From NCBI RefSeq assembly GCF_026278345.1, contig NZ_CP111085.1, positions 4,226,501 through 4,290,500 of the forward strand: a stretch of DNA of 64,000 nucleotides. Direction: 5' to 3'. Each line of letters opens with the position of its first letter. Within the stretch, counting starts at the first letter, position 1. The translations under genes and the position numbers were made by a program. Shown one piece after another: positions 1-8,857 of this stretch. The stretch comes from Tellurirhabdus rosea. Its GTDB lineage: Bacteria; Bacteroidota; Bacteroidia; Cytophagales; Spirosomataceae. A model generated the notes under the pieces. It was not told where the DNA came from, did not search any database, and saw only the letters and a list, made by a program, of their open reading frames with translations.

Positions 1-3000
1 GTTCTTCATGTTCTCGTCGAGTCGCTGCTGCCAGGCCTTTTTCTCGCCCTGCACCATGCCGCCCATGGCCGACGCAAACGCGCTGACGTCGCCCTTCAGC
101 AAGGCCTGGAATCCAGTACTGACGGCCGTCAGTTTCCGGGTGCGCTCCTCGTGGGCGGCCTTCTCAATTTCGAGTTTCGACTTTTCGTAGAGCTGGGTGT
201 CGGCCAGCTTTGCCCCGTCGTAGTTCTTCTCGATCTGGCGGAGCGCCTTCTCCAGTTCGTCTTTATCCTTGATCTCGTGCTGGGCTTTGGCCTTCTCGGC
301 GGCCGTGTCGAGATCGAGCTTCTGCTGCCGGTACTTGTGCTCTTTCTCCAGCCGGTCGCGCTGCAGGTCGATTAGCTTATTGGCGTTGTTGCGGTTGGCC
401 AGCTCCAGCCCGTCGAGCATCATCAGCTCGGCTTTGTGCTCGGCGTCGAGAATGGTCTTTTTATGGCTCAGCAGTTTCTGCTGGCGGTCGTATTCAGCCC
501 TGACTTTCTCTTCCTTCTTTTTCTCGCTTTCCTCGGTGGCCTTCTTTTCCACTTCGACGATCTGCCACTCGTACTTGGCAAAAATGGCGGCCCGCTGTTT
601 CTGCTTATTTTCGGCCGACGCCAGCGACTTCTGTACCGCCAGCAGTTCGGCATCCAGCTGCTGGGCCAGCTTTACCTTCTCGGCTTCCACTTCGCCTTTG
701 GTGCGCCTGATAAAAGCCACGTAGTTCTCGTTTTCGAGCTCGTCGATTTTCTGGAGCGCTTCGGCGTTGGCTTCCTTGATTTTCTCCAGGTGATTTTTGT
801 GCTCTTCCTGCTGCTTTTTGCGGGCTTTCTCGGCGGCTTTTTCGCGCTTCTCCTGGGCTTTTTTCTCTTCCTCGGTAAGGGTATTCTGGGTTTGCTGGTT
901 GGTTTTGATAGTTTCCTGTCCGGCGGCTTCAGCGGCTTTTTTGGCGGCCTTGGGCATTTCACTGGTTATGCGGTCATGATAACCTTTGGTGAAAGCTGCG
1001 GCCATTCGTGAGCTGGCCGTGTCCATTTCCTTTGATAAAGCGGAAAAGTCCAGATTTTTGATGGCCTGCCACATCCGGCTGATAATCGCAATTCCTTCCT
1101 TAAATGCGGCGAAAAGACCGGAAAAGGAAGCTCTGACCTTCTGGTTTTTACCGTACAGATCAGTCAGCCAGAAGGCCAGACCTGCCACCACAGTTATAAC
1201 CAGACCGATTGGATTGTTCTTCAACGCAACATTAAAGGCGTTCTGGGCGACGGTCAAAGCGTTGGTCAATAGCACTCGCCCTTTATCGATTAGAGTCATG
1301 GCCGTAGCCTGAGCAGCCTGCAATCGTTCGGCAATTGTCCGGCGACTTGTCGCAACTGTAGCCGCGTTTGTGGCCGCCGTTCCGGCCGTAGTAACAACGT
1401 TGGCAGCAGCTTCAGCAGCGGCTTTTTGAGCAGCCTGAGCCGCCCTGATCCTATCCGCTGCGGCGGCCAGTTGGGAGGCGATGGCCCGCGCCCGCTCCAA
1501 AGCGGCCATTCTGAGCGAAGCCGCCTGCGCCAGGATCATTTCCCTGTTGAACGCCACCAGACCGACTACCAGCAGCCCCAGCGCCACCCGGTTGTCAGAA
1601 ATGAACTTGGGAAGGCTGGCCAGTGCTCGCATAAATGCCAGCCCGTACTCAATGCCTAGTTTCACGGCCGGAGCCAGCTTTTGACCGAAGGAGACGGCAT
1701 AACCCGTAACGGTGGCCGTTGCCTGCTTGATGGTGTGATCAAGAGTCTGGGTGTTTTTCTGCGCCTGCGTGTAGGCTTCTTTGGTACCGGTCAGCTTCGT
1801 TGTCAGCTCGCCGATTTCCTTCCGCTTTTTGATGATGTGCTGGGCAGCCACGATGTTTTCGGTACCGAACATCTTGGCCAGCTGAGCCGTCGACAGGTTC
1901 TGTTTACCCAGGTTCTCCAGGGCTTTATCCAGACCCACTACAGCCGGGTTTGTTTCCTTGGCACCGGACTGGAGTTTGATAAGCACGTTACGCAGCATCG
2001 TTCCGGATTGCTCGCCTTTGAGGGCAATCGTCGACAGACTTTGCAGCATGGCGTTGGTCTGTTCGAAGCTCACATTTGCGGCTGCAGCTACTGTACCCGA
2101 AGCCTTCAGCGACATGCTCATTTCGGAGATTTCGGCCGCGCCTTCTTTGGCTCCAGCCGCGATCACGTTGACGAACCTGCCTGCCTTATCGGCTCCTTCG
2201 CCCCATTGGTTAAGCGATTCGGCTACTACCTTGGTAGCTAGTGGCAGATCAATCTTACCGGCCTGCGACAGCTTGATGGCTTCCAGGGTGGTAGCCGCCA
2301 GGGCTTCCTTATTGGCCAGCAGTTCGGGTTTGGCTGAACCCATCAGTTTGTAGGCCTCGAGCATTTCCGCACCGGATTTGCCGACTGCTGGCCCTACTTC
2401 ATTAGCCTGCTTTTTGAGGTACTCAAAATCGTCGCCCACCAGGCCTGAGACGGCCGACAGCTCCTGAGCGGCGGCGTCAAACTCCCGGAATTTGCCGATG
2501 GAAAATCCGAAAGCGCTGCCGATGGAAGCGGCTATGCCGGTAAAGGAGGCGACGGCCGCCACACCCAGACCCGATATCATGTTCTTGGTCCGATCCCAGA
2601 GGCCGGGTTTAGCCAGTTCTTCAGCCGCGTTCTTGACTTCGTTGATTTGCCGGCGGTGCTGGTTCAGGACCTTGTTAGCTTCCCCTAGCTCGGCCAGTTT
2701 TTTGTTATAAGCTGCCTGACCAGGCACCAGACCTTTTAACTCTTTTTCAAGCTTACCTACGTGGTTGATCAACTGTCCGTAGGTGAGCTCCGACGCCTTC
2801 ATCGTCTTCTGCAGCGTGGTAGCGGCCTTGTTGGTATCGTCGAACGCTTTCTTGGCTTCCAGCCACTCTGGACTGCCTTTGAGTCCCTGCTTTTCGATAT
2901 CCTTCAGCTTTTTCTTCAGGGTGTCTGCATTCTCCTGAAGGACCTTCAATTCGTTACCTGCCTGTTTGCCGTCGAATTGAAAGGTGAGTTTTCTGGTTTC

Positions 3001-3015
3001 GTCGCCGAGTGCCAT
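1..3015 (-). CDS. Phage tail tape measure protein (C-terminus beyond window)
   Basis: The frame is open from ATG at 3015 to the left edge (1005 codons, no stop), so only the N-terminal part is seen. The translation begins MALGDETRKLTF and continues with a coiled-coil region. It then reaches an alpha-helical, Ala-rich part with the TP901-type tape-measure pattern (about residues 170-420: repeated helices with motifs such as GEGADKAG and STIALKGEQSG). A hydrophobic stretch follows near residue 600, and from about 700 a long charged Lys/Glu/Ala coiled coil. Tape measure proteins set tail length and help DNA ejection, and their genes are the longest in most siphovirus genomes. The start follows directly on the stop of the upstream gene (TAAATG), which indicates translational coupling. 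Confidence 0.85.
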   Translation of the reverse strand, partial: MALGDETRKLTFQFDGKQAGNELKVLQENADTLKKKLKDIEKQGLKGSPEWLEAKKAFDDTNKAATTLQKTMKASELTYGQLINHVGKLEKELKGLVPGQAAYNKKLAELGEANKVLNQHRRQINEVKNAAEELAKPGLWDRTKNMISGLGVAAVASFTGIAASIGSAFGFSIGKFREFDAAAQELSAVSGLVGDDFEYLKKQANEVGPAVGKSGAEMLEAYKLMGSAKPELLANKEALAATTLEAIKLSQAGKIDLPLATKVVAESLNQWGEGADKAGRFVNVIAAGAKEGAAEISEMSMSLKASGTVAAAANVSFEQTNAMLQSLSTIALKGEQSGTMLRNVLIKLQSGAKETNPAVVGLDKALENLGKQNLSTAQLAKMFGTENIVAAQHIIKKRKEIGELTTKLTGTKEAYTQAQKNTQTLDHTIKQATATVTGYAVSFGQKLAPAVKLGIEYGLAFMRALASLPKFISDNRVALGLLVVGLVAFNREMILAQAASLRMAALERARAIASQLAAAADRIRAAQAAQKAAAEAAANVVTTAGTAATNAATVATSRRTIAERLQAAQATAMTLIDKGRVLLTNALTVAQNAFNVALKNNPIGLVITVVAGLAFWLTDLYGKNQKVRASFSGLFAAFKEGIAIISRMWQAIKNLDFSALSKEMDTASSRMAAAFTKGYHDRITSEMPKAAKKAAEAAGQETIKTNQQTQNTLTEEEKKAQEKREKAAEKARKKQQEEHKNHLEKIKEANAEALQKIDELENENYVAFIRRTKGEVEAEKVKLAQQLDAELLAVQKSLASAENKQKQRAAIFAKYEWQIVEVEKKATEESEKKKEEKVRAEYDRQQKLLSHKKTILDAEHKAELMMLDGLELANRNNANKLIDLQRDRLEKEHKYRQQKLDLDTAAEKAKAQHEIKDKDELEKALRQIEKNYDGAKLADTQLYEKSKLEIEKAAHEERTRKLTAVSTGFQALLKGDVSAFASAMGGMVQGEKKAWQQRLDENMKN

Positions 3016-3624
3016 TTATTTCTGATTTTTTTTCTCGAATGCGTCAAACGTCCGGAGGGCCACCGCCCAGGCGGCATCCATAATCTGCTGTTCGAATGGT
3101 TGAATGAATTCTTCGAAGTAGGTCTTCATCAGCCAGCCGCGGCCGGCGTTGGTGACGTTGGGGTTTTTCACCCGACTGCGGGCCAGGGCCCAGGCAATAC
3201 GCTCGATGGCCTTGGAGCGGTCGGCCGGGAAAACACCGTCCGGATAGCCAGGAACCTTATCATAGGTGAAGGTGCCTGTCTCCATGCTCTTCTGGACCAG
3301 GTACGACATGGAGTACTCCAGCCTTCCGCCCCAGTCGTTTACGGGCGGCTGGCCCGTGTAGCGCAGGTGCTTCAGGTCCTGCAGTGCGCCGTAGGCTTCC
3401 ATCTGGAGCACGGCCGTCACCACATTTTCCTGATAGAGCGCGTTGACGTGGGAGGAGAGGCTGGCCAGCAACCGACCCGTTAGTTCGAGATTAGCGGCCG
3501 CCAGACGGGCTTTCAGGATGGGTACTGCCTGGGAGTAGGTGCGGTCGAGAATTTTCGCCGCCACCCACGCCAGATTCGCGTTTTCGGGGATTTCCGATAA
3601 GATTGGATTCAGACCATTCGCCAT
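3016..3624 (-). CDS. Hypothetical phage protein upstream of tape measure
   Basis: A 202-residue, mostly helical protein with no signal peptide or membrane segment and no motif I recognise. It is followed without a gap by the tape-measure gene, which is where tail-completion, tail-terminator or tail-chaperone proteins usually lie. A tail role is therefore a positional inference only. The next gene upstream, the methylase, is separated from it by a terminator, so this gene probably has its own promoter in the short gap. Confidence 0.7.
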   Translation of the reverse strand: MANGLNPILSEIPENANLAWVAAKILDRTYSQAVPILKARLAAANLELTGRLLASLSSHVNALYQENVVTAVLQMEAYGALQDLKHLRYTGQPPVNDWGGRLEYSMSYLVQKSMETGTFTYDKVPGYPDGVFPADRSKAIERIAWALARSRVKNPNVTNAGRGWLMKTYFEEFIQPFEQQIMDAAWAVALRTFDAFEKKNQK

Positions 3625-3664
3625 GCTACGAAAGTGGCACGGCCGGCCGCAGAATGTAAGGACT

Positions 3665-3694
3665 AAAAAAAGCCTGACCGACTGGCCAGGCTTT
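3665..3694 (-). terminator. Rho-independent terminator after the methylase gene
   Basis: An 8-bp perfect stem (AAAGCCTG / CAGGCTTT) with a 10-nt loop is followed on the minus strand by a run of T. It lies 4 bp after the methylase stop codon and would end that transcript before the tail genes. Confidence 0.75.
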
Positions 3695-3697
3695 GCG

Positions 3698-4507
3698 TTA
3701 GTAATTCCACGTCAGGCATTCAACCTTTTCCTTGGAGCCCTGCCGCTTTCCGTCGACGGCCACTTTGCGAGTCTGGTCCGAACTCTTCCAGCCCAGCCGC
3801 TCCCGGTACTCCAGCAGCGCCGGCTCCGGGTAGGAGCTCAGCAGAAACTTGCCCTTCATGGTGGCGCAGAACTCCAGGAGCCGGCGAAAGTCGGCTTCGG
3901 TATAACCGTCGTAATGCCCCTGCTCGGAACTGACGTACGGTGGATCCAGATAGAAAAACGCATCCGGCGCGTCGTAGGCCTTCATCACCTTCAGCACGTC
4001 GTAGCTTTCGATGGTGACCTTTTTCATCCGCTCCTGGTAGGCCTCGGTGAGCAGCTTCTTTTTATTGTAAATCTTCAGGGCGCATTTGCCGTATCGGTCG
4101 AAGCCGAAGCCCCCGCCGATGACCGAGCTGAAGCTCATGTTGGTCTGCACCCACACGGCCCAGGCCATGCGCAGCACGTCGCTGATCTCTTCCTCGCCGG
4201 ACTCGTACTCGGCATCGGTTTCCCGGTGCTGGGCCCGGCTGTGAAACGTGTCGTCGATGAGCCGCTGCAGCTCGTCGATGTCGTACTTGAGCACCTTGTA
4301 AAACGTGATCAGCCGGTTGTTGATGTCGTTGACGACTTCGGCCGCGCTGGGCGCTTTACCCCAGAACACCGCGCCACCGCCGAAGAAAGGCTCCACGTAG
4401 GTATGGTGCTCGGGAATGAGTGGTAAGATGTGGCGCAGCATCATCTGCTTGCCGCCGTAATAGGTAATCGGAGTTTTTAAAAGGGGTTTTACTTTGCCGT
4501 TAAGCAT
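3698..4507 (-). CDS. dam: DNA adenine methyltransferase (Dam/D12 class)
   Basis: A 269-residue N6-adenine methyltransferase that uses S-adenosylmethionine. Family motifs are in the order of the alpha (D12) class: YYGGK at residues 16-20, the SAM-binding VEPFFGGGAVF at about 38-48, and the catalytic DPPY at 188-191. The length matches Dam-type enzymes. No restriction partner lies beside it, so it is an orphan methylase. Phage orphan methylases usually protect phage DNA from host restriction or mark it for regulation. The target is not readable from sequence; GATC is the commonest for this class, and four GATC sites lie in the 200 bp upstream of its start. It interrupts the tail genes and has its own terminator. 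Confidence 0.9.
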   Translation of the reverse strand: MLNGKVKPLLKTPITYYGGKQMMLRHILPLIPEHHTYVEPFFGGGAVFWGKAPSAAEVVNDINNRLITFYKVLKYDIDELQRLIDDTFHSRAQHRETDAEYESGEEEISDVLRMAWAVWVQTNMSFSSVIGGGFGFDRYGKCALKIYNKKKLLTEAYQERMKKVTIESYDVLKVMKAYDAPDAFFYLDPPYVSSEQGHYDGYTEADFRRLLEFCATMKGKFLLSSYPEPALLEYRERLGWKSSDQTRKVAVDGKRQGSKEKVECLTWNY

Positions 4508-4578
4508 GCGCGATCATTATTTAATTGAGCTCGCAAGCTGGCCCTATAAGGGCGGCAGGGGAAGGACTGAAATATGGA

Positions 4579-4716
4579 GGTCGGCTGGTCACTGCGATCA
4601 TTGTTTACTCCTTGACGAGTAGCCAAATGCTCTGTACTTGCAACAGAATGCCAGCCGACCAGATCGTGAATCGCTGGCCGGCTGGCTACTCTGTCAAGGA
4701 AAACTAATGATCGCAG
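4579..4716. repeat. Imperfect inverted repeat / candidate structured RNA upstream of dam
   Basis: Two 33-nt arms (4592-4624 and 4684-4716) are inverted copies of each other apart from small indels, with outer ends CTGCGATCATT and AATGATCGCAG. A second perfect 10-bp pairing, GGTCGGCTGG (4579-4588) with CCAGCCGACC (4651-4660), interleaves with the first, so the two folds compete or form a pseudoknot. The 4508-4845 gap holds no gene. The element could be a dam leader RNA, a MITE-like insertion or a protein-binding site. Confidence 0.6.
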
Positions 4717-4845
4717 GGCAAAAGTAGCGCATCAGGCTGGAAGGACAAGCAGCTTTTACATCCGTAAACATAAAAACCGGTTGACAGCTGTAAACAGGCT
4801 TCAACGCCAACTGTAGCGACTGGCATGTAACTGCCTGAAAAACAT

Positions 4846-6279
4846 TTACACCCGCACCAGCAGACATTGCGCCGGCGCTTTGATGGGCAGGCTTACCTGA
4901 ACCCGGGCGAGCAAATAGTCCACGCCGTTGATATGGATCTTCTCCGAAAAGTCGAGCCCGGCCAGGTCAGTTTCGGTCAGCACGAGCTCCCGGCTCGCGT
5001 AATACTGGCGCTTTCGCATTTCGATGTAAGGCCGCCAGAAGACGTCGGCCAGGCCGGTACCGGGCGCGCCATCGGGCGATTTCCAATACAGGGAGACGCC
5101 GTACAGCGTCGATGCCGAAACCGGATAGTTTTCCTCAAAGCCTTTCCAAAGGCAAAGCCTTGCTCCAAACTTGCCCGCACCCTGATTAAAAAGCTGAGTA
5201 ATGCCCTGCTGCCGTAGTGCCGGTATGCCCACATCCGGATCCATCAAAAGAGCCGAGAACCTGGTTTTCATCTGGGCGATCTGGGTGGGCGTGTCCAGTT
5301 CCGGCGTCAGGTAATCGTCGAGCTGCGGCGGTTTGTCCTTCGAGAGCGCATCGCCCGAGTCCAGGTCGGAACCCAGCTGCAGCCGCCGCGCCGTTTCGGG
5401 TACTTTCCGGTACTGTTTGACAGCTTTACGGCTCCAGTCGAGCCGCGTCGGCCGGGCGAGCATGTCTTTCAGGAAATCCAGCCGCAGCCGCTTGCTGACC
5501 GTATCGATGTCCATCTTCAGGCAGAACATCTTCCGCAGCTCCAGCAGGAAAGTGGCCACGCTCATTTCGGGCAGGTGCCTGGCCACGTCGGCCGACGCCG
5601 CGCCGTCGAGCGCCCGGGTGTTGACGATAAAGAGTTTGCTTAGAACCGGATGGGTCAGAAAGTCTCCTTCGATGGTAGTGCCCGTCAGCTGGGCAATCCG
5701 GTGCAGCACAAACGGCACAAAGAACATCGGAATCTTGGGACCTTCGGCCGTGTACACCCCGCCGCTGATATCGTTCATAACCCAGCTGTAACCTACCTGT
5801 CCGCCGTTGCTACCGTAAAAGTCGGGATTGACCATGGCCGGAAAGCAGCAGGCATCGCGGCCGCCCTGCTGTACGACGGCCGTCAGCGGCGCCGGAATAG
5901 CCACCGTGCCCAGATCGATCTCTGTTAGCAGTTCGGTCTGGTAGTCGCCAAAGAACTGACCCAGCGCCTGCACCACGCCAAAGCTGTAGCCTGCTTCGGC
6001 TACTTCCGTGATTACGCCGATGCCCTGGTTTATGAGCTGGCCGTTGAAGTAGGTCTGGCACTCGTACTGAAAGGCGACATTGTCCGACTGGAGCAGATCC
6101 GGATAGCCCAGGATCTGCCGGTTTCGGGCCGTTGCCGGCAGCGCCGGAATGGTCGTGCGGGGACTGAGGATATCTTCAAAAGTCAGGTAAGGCGATACCC
6201 GCTCGATATCCACCTTAAAGTCTTTGGGCAGGTCCACTACCTGCCCGTCAAAGCGTATCTGAATTCCGTTTCCGTTCAT
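4846..6279 (-). CDS. Phage structural protein, possible tail hub/baseplate component
   Basis: A 477-residue soluble protein with alternating short strands and no signal peptide or transmembrane segment. I do not recognise a named family with certainty. Its size, its position beside a 682-residue protein and close to the tape-measure gene, and the N-terminal part on which beta strands dominate (IQIRFDGQVVDLP) would suit a distal-tail or hub protein. Its start overlaps the stop of the upstream gene by 4 bp (ATGA), so the two are translationally coupled. A tail function is inference. Confidence 0.75.
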   Translation of the reverse strand: MNGNGIQIRFDGQVVDLPKDFKVDIERVSPYLTFEDILSPRTTIPALPATARNRQILGYPDLLQSDNVAFQYECQTYFNGQLINQGIGVITEVAEAGYSFGVVQALGQFFGDYQTELLTEIDLGTVAIPAPLTAVVQQGGRDACCFPAMVNPDFYGSNGGQVGYSWVMNDISGGVYTAEGPKIPMFFVPFVLHRIAQLTGTTIEGDFLTHPVLSKLFIVNTRALDGAASADVARHLPEMSVATFLLELRKMFCLKMDIDTVSKRLRLDFLKDMLARPTRLDWSRKAVKQYRKVPETARRLQLGSDLDSGDALSKDKPPQLDDYLTPELDTPTQIAQMKTRFSALLMDPDVGIPALRQQGITQLFNQGAGKFGARLCLWKGFEENYPVSASTLYGVSLYWKSPDGAPGTGLADVFWRPYIEMRKRQYYASRELVLTETDLAGLDFSEKIHINGVDYLLARVQVSLPIKAPAQCLLVRV

Positions 6280-8324
6280 GCTACGGCCGAAAGTTTAAAG
6301 TAAAGGCGAGCACCTGAAGCCGGGTTGAAGGGCATGTTGATGTGCTCGTAGCCATCGCTGTTCATGGTGTAGTTCTGATCGTGCTGCAAGGTGCCGTTAC
6401 TCCAGATCTGGAGACGGCGTGTGCTACCTGCCGGCGCAAACATGAGCATCCGCCAGCTGTCGGGTTTTACCGGCAGGGCGAAGTTGTGCGTGCCGACCGG
6501 GTAGATAAAGGGCCGGTTCTGGCCTTGCAGGTCCCAGGTGTTACCCACGTTTTCGGATCCCGTTGGACCGCTGTACCAGTAGATGCCAAAAGACGCCGGG
6601 TTGCCCGTCCGGTACCAGAATTGCCCCGCCGGAACGGTCTGGGCGTACAGCTCGGGAGAGAGAGTGCAGGATCCATGCTGATTTGCGTACGCCTGCGTAT
6701 TGAGGGATTGCCATTCGGCTTCAGCCAGCACATTTGCATCGCCGGGCGACTCTCCGCCCCAGCGGCCCGCGGCAATTTCGATCAGGGCCGGGCCGCCCAC
6801 CTGCCCAGTGGGGCAGTTCGTCCGGACGAATTCACCCATGCGGCTGATGGCATCGCTGGGATAGGGCGTACTGCCCGGATCGACACCCGGCACAAAGTTG
6901 GAGTCGATGTAATCCGGATCGCCGGCAACATTGGGCTTTTCCGTCAGCGGCTTCACAACCGAGTAATCGTCCAGATACACCTTCCGCAGTTTCATTGGTC
7001 GGCCGCGGCCGGTACGTTTGCCGAAGGAATCCAGGATGTGCACGACGTTGATGCCAATCCAGCCCGTTGGCCGGGCAGGCTGCGCCGGGCTTGCCGGCAG
7101 GTTGCTGTAGTTCTGCACCGGCGTTGTCAGCCGGATGGTGAAGGTACGCGAAACCAGATCCGGATTGTCTTCGGCGTCGACCAGCGAGGTGGTGGCCAGC
7201 TCGGCCGGCTGGTGACCGCGGTCGGTGACCAGGTACAACTCTTCCGACAGCATCAGATCGCCCAGGTACCGCAGCCGATCGGCGGCAGCCCGCTCGAAAA
7301 AGCCGGTCGACACCACCAGTTCCCGCTCGCCCTGGATGTACACCACCCGCAGCTCGGGATAATCGGCCGCCGCTCCCACAGGCCGTTCCATCTGGGCCGT
7401 CAGGCGCTGGGTCTTCAGGCTCTGGCTGCCGTCACCCACCAGGCGCAGCGTGTCCCAGCCGCCCAGCGAATTGGAAAACAACAGGTGCCGCTCAGCCCGG
7501 CGGTACTGCCGGTCGATGCGGAAGGAGCGAACCTCGCTGATGCGGTTGTTTGCCCCGTCCGAGAGCCAGACCCTGTAGGAGGTGGCCTCTTTGGCAAGGC
7601 TCGTCAGGCCCAGCGCAGCCGGACCGGCCGGCACGCAGGCCACCTGGTAGAGCGCCGGTCCGGACAGCGAGCCTACGGTCAGCGTTTCGGCCGTTCCGTC
7701 GCTGTAGGTTACTTCCACGCGCCGGCGGATGGTGGTGGGCAGTGGCGTGCAGTTAAGCAGGAAATACAGGTACTCTTCGCTCGTTTCGGAAACCACTTTG
7801 CGGTCGGGCTGCCAGGTAAGAAAACGGCGGTTGGTCTGCTGGTACCGGTCAAAGAACACTTCTCCCCAGCCGGCGTAGTCTTCCTCGGAAAGTCCGGCCT
7901 TGATGGCGTGCTGTTTGGCGCTGGTTTTGTCCGTGCCGGAAATGGGGGTCCCGTCATTTTCCACCCATTCGCGCAGGCAGTAGGGCATCGTCAGGCTGGC
8001 CGAAAGCGACATGGCGCTTTGTGCGGACTGCGGTTTGGTCCGCTCCAGAAAGCCGTCGAGCAGTTCGTTGATGTGGGGGAAAAACGCGCCTTCGTAGGTG
8101 GTCGCTCCGCCCGAGGTGACCGGCGGCTTTTCGGTGCCGGGCAGTTTCACCAGCGGCTCGAACGCCGTCGACTGGGGAAACTCGGGCACCAGAATTTCGA
8201 GGTAATAGCGCAGCCGGGAGCGGTCGGAAAGCGAGGTGTCAGCCGGATCAACGACGTGGTCGATCCGGTTTCGACTGAATTTAAGGGGGAGAAACGTAAG
8301 GTTTTGAGCCAGCGCATCAATCAT
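6276..8324 (-). CDS. Large phage structural protein, possible tail/receptor-binding protein
   Basis: A 682-residue protein rich in Gly, Pro, Thr and aromatic residues. The N-terminal half resembles a structural scaffold. The C-terminal part (about residues 540-682, with motifs such as AGQFWYRTGN and PAGSTRRLQIW) looks like a beta-sandwich adhesive domain. This suggests a role at the tail tip or in host recognition, but there is no decisive motif. It overlaps the downstream 477-residue gene by 4 bp, and the pair probably forms one subassembly. GC content matches its neighbours. Confidence 0.75.
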   Translation of the reverse strand: MIDALAQNLTFLPLKFSRNRIDHVVDPADTSLSDRSRLRYYLEILVPEFPQSTAFEPLVKLPGTEKPPVTSGGATTYEGAFFPHINELLDGFLERTKPQSAQSAMSLSASLTMPYCLREWVENDGTPISGTDKTSAKQHAIKAGLSEEDYAGWGEVFFDRYQQTNRRFLTWQPDRKVVSETSEEYLYFLLNCTPLPTTIRRRVEVTYSDGTAETLTVGSLSGPALYQVACVPAGPAALGLTSLAKEATSYRVWLSDGANNRISEVRSFRIDRQYRRAERHLLFSNSLGGWDTLRLVGDGSQSLKTQRLTAQMERPVGAAADYPELRVVYIQGERELVVSTGFFERAAADRLRYLGDLMLSEELYLVTDRGHQPAELATTSLVDAEDNPDLVSRTFTIRLTTPVQNYSNLPASPAQPARPTGWIGINVVHILDSFGKRTGRGRPMKLRKVYLDDYSVVKPLTEKPNVAGDPDYIDSNFVPGVDPGSTPYPSDAISRMGEFVRTNCPTGQVGGPALIEIAAGRWGGESPGDANVLAEAEWQSLNTQAYANQHGSCTLSPELYAQTVPAGQFWYRTGNPASFGIYWYSGPTGSENVGNTWDLQGQNRPFIYPVGTHNFALPVKPDSWRMLMFAPAGSTRRLQIWSNGTLQHDQNYTMNSDGYEHINMPFNPASGARLYFKLSAVA

Positions 8325-8388
8325 GGCAGTGCTTTTTTAAGTGAAGATGCGCCGGCTCGGGGGAGTAGGAAAGGACGGCTATGGGTGG

Positions 8389-8853
8389 TTACGAGTTAAA
8401 AATCTCGTTGACGGCCAGGCCGATCTTGCAGCGGCATTCCACGCCCCAGACCGTGTCCATGCCCACGAACCGAACAGGGTCGATGCTCAGCGAATCGAAG
8501 TCGAAGACTGATTCGTAGACGCGGCCGCCTTCCCGGATCGTCCGGATGATATCGGAGGCAATGCGCTCGGCATCGTCGTAAGCCCGGTCCTGGTCGGCAT
8601 CTTCGGCCATGGAGGCTTCCACGAATACAAAGAAGCGCACGTCGAATGCGGCCACGTCCATGCCGCCCATTTCGCGGCCGGTCCAGCGGGGCCGGAGCAG
8701 AAACACGACCGGGTACAGGTCTTCCGATCGGCTGTCGGCCACCAGGCGGTCCATGCGGTCGCCGTCACTGAGCAGGACTTTGTTGACGCCTGGTGTGGCC
8801 TGGGCAATAGGCTCAAAATAGGACCAGAATAATTGGGTAGCAGTGGGGTTCAT
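8389..8853 (-). CDS. Hypothetical phage protein, possible head-tail/tail completion factor
   Basis: A 154-residue protein starting at ATG 8853 (MNPTATQLF), 4 bp after the stop of the upstream gene. A longer reading from 8991 would run through that gene and give a low-complexity Arg/Lys/Thr N-terminus, so it was rejected. The sequence has an alpha/beta pattern (VNKVLLSDGDRMDRLV, VVFLLRPRW, RFFVFVEA). No recognisable catalytic motif is present. The position among structural genes suggests a minor virion or assembly protein. Confidence 0.7.
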   Translation of the reverse strand: MNPTATQLFWSYFEPIAQATPGVNKVLLSDGDRMDRLVADSRSEDLYPVVFLLRPRWTGREMGGMDVAAFDVRFFVFVEASMAEDADQDRAYDDAERIASDIIRTIREGGRVYESVFDFDSLSIDPVRFVGMDTVWGVECRCKIGLAVNEIFNS

Positions 8854-8857
8854 TGGA

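Noticed and set aside
8-3483. Several plus-strand frames opposite the tape-measure gene
   Set aside because: They are Phe/Leu/Ser- or Gly-rich mirrors of the Lys/Glu/Ala coiled coil encoded on the minus strand, which runs open for 1005 codons.
6342-8399. A 685-codon open frame on the plus strand opposite the 682-residue structural gene
   Set aside because: Same pattern of composition-driven antisense frame. The minus frame has coupled overlaps with its neighbours; this one has none.
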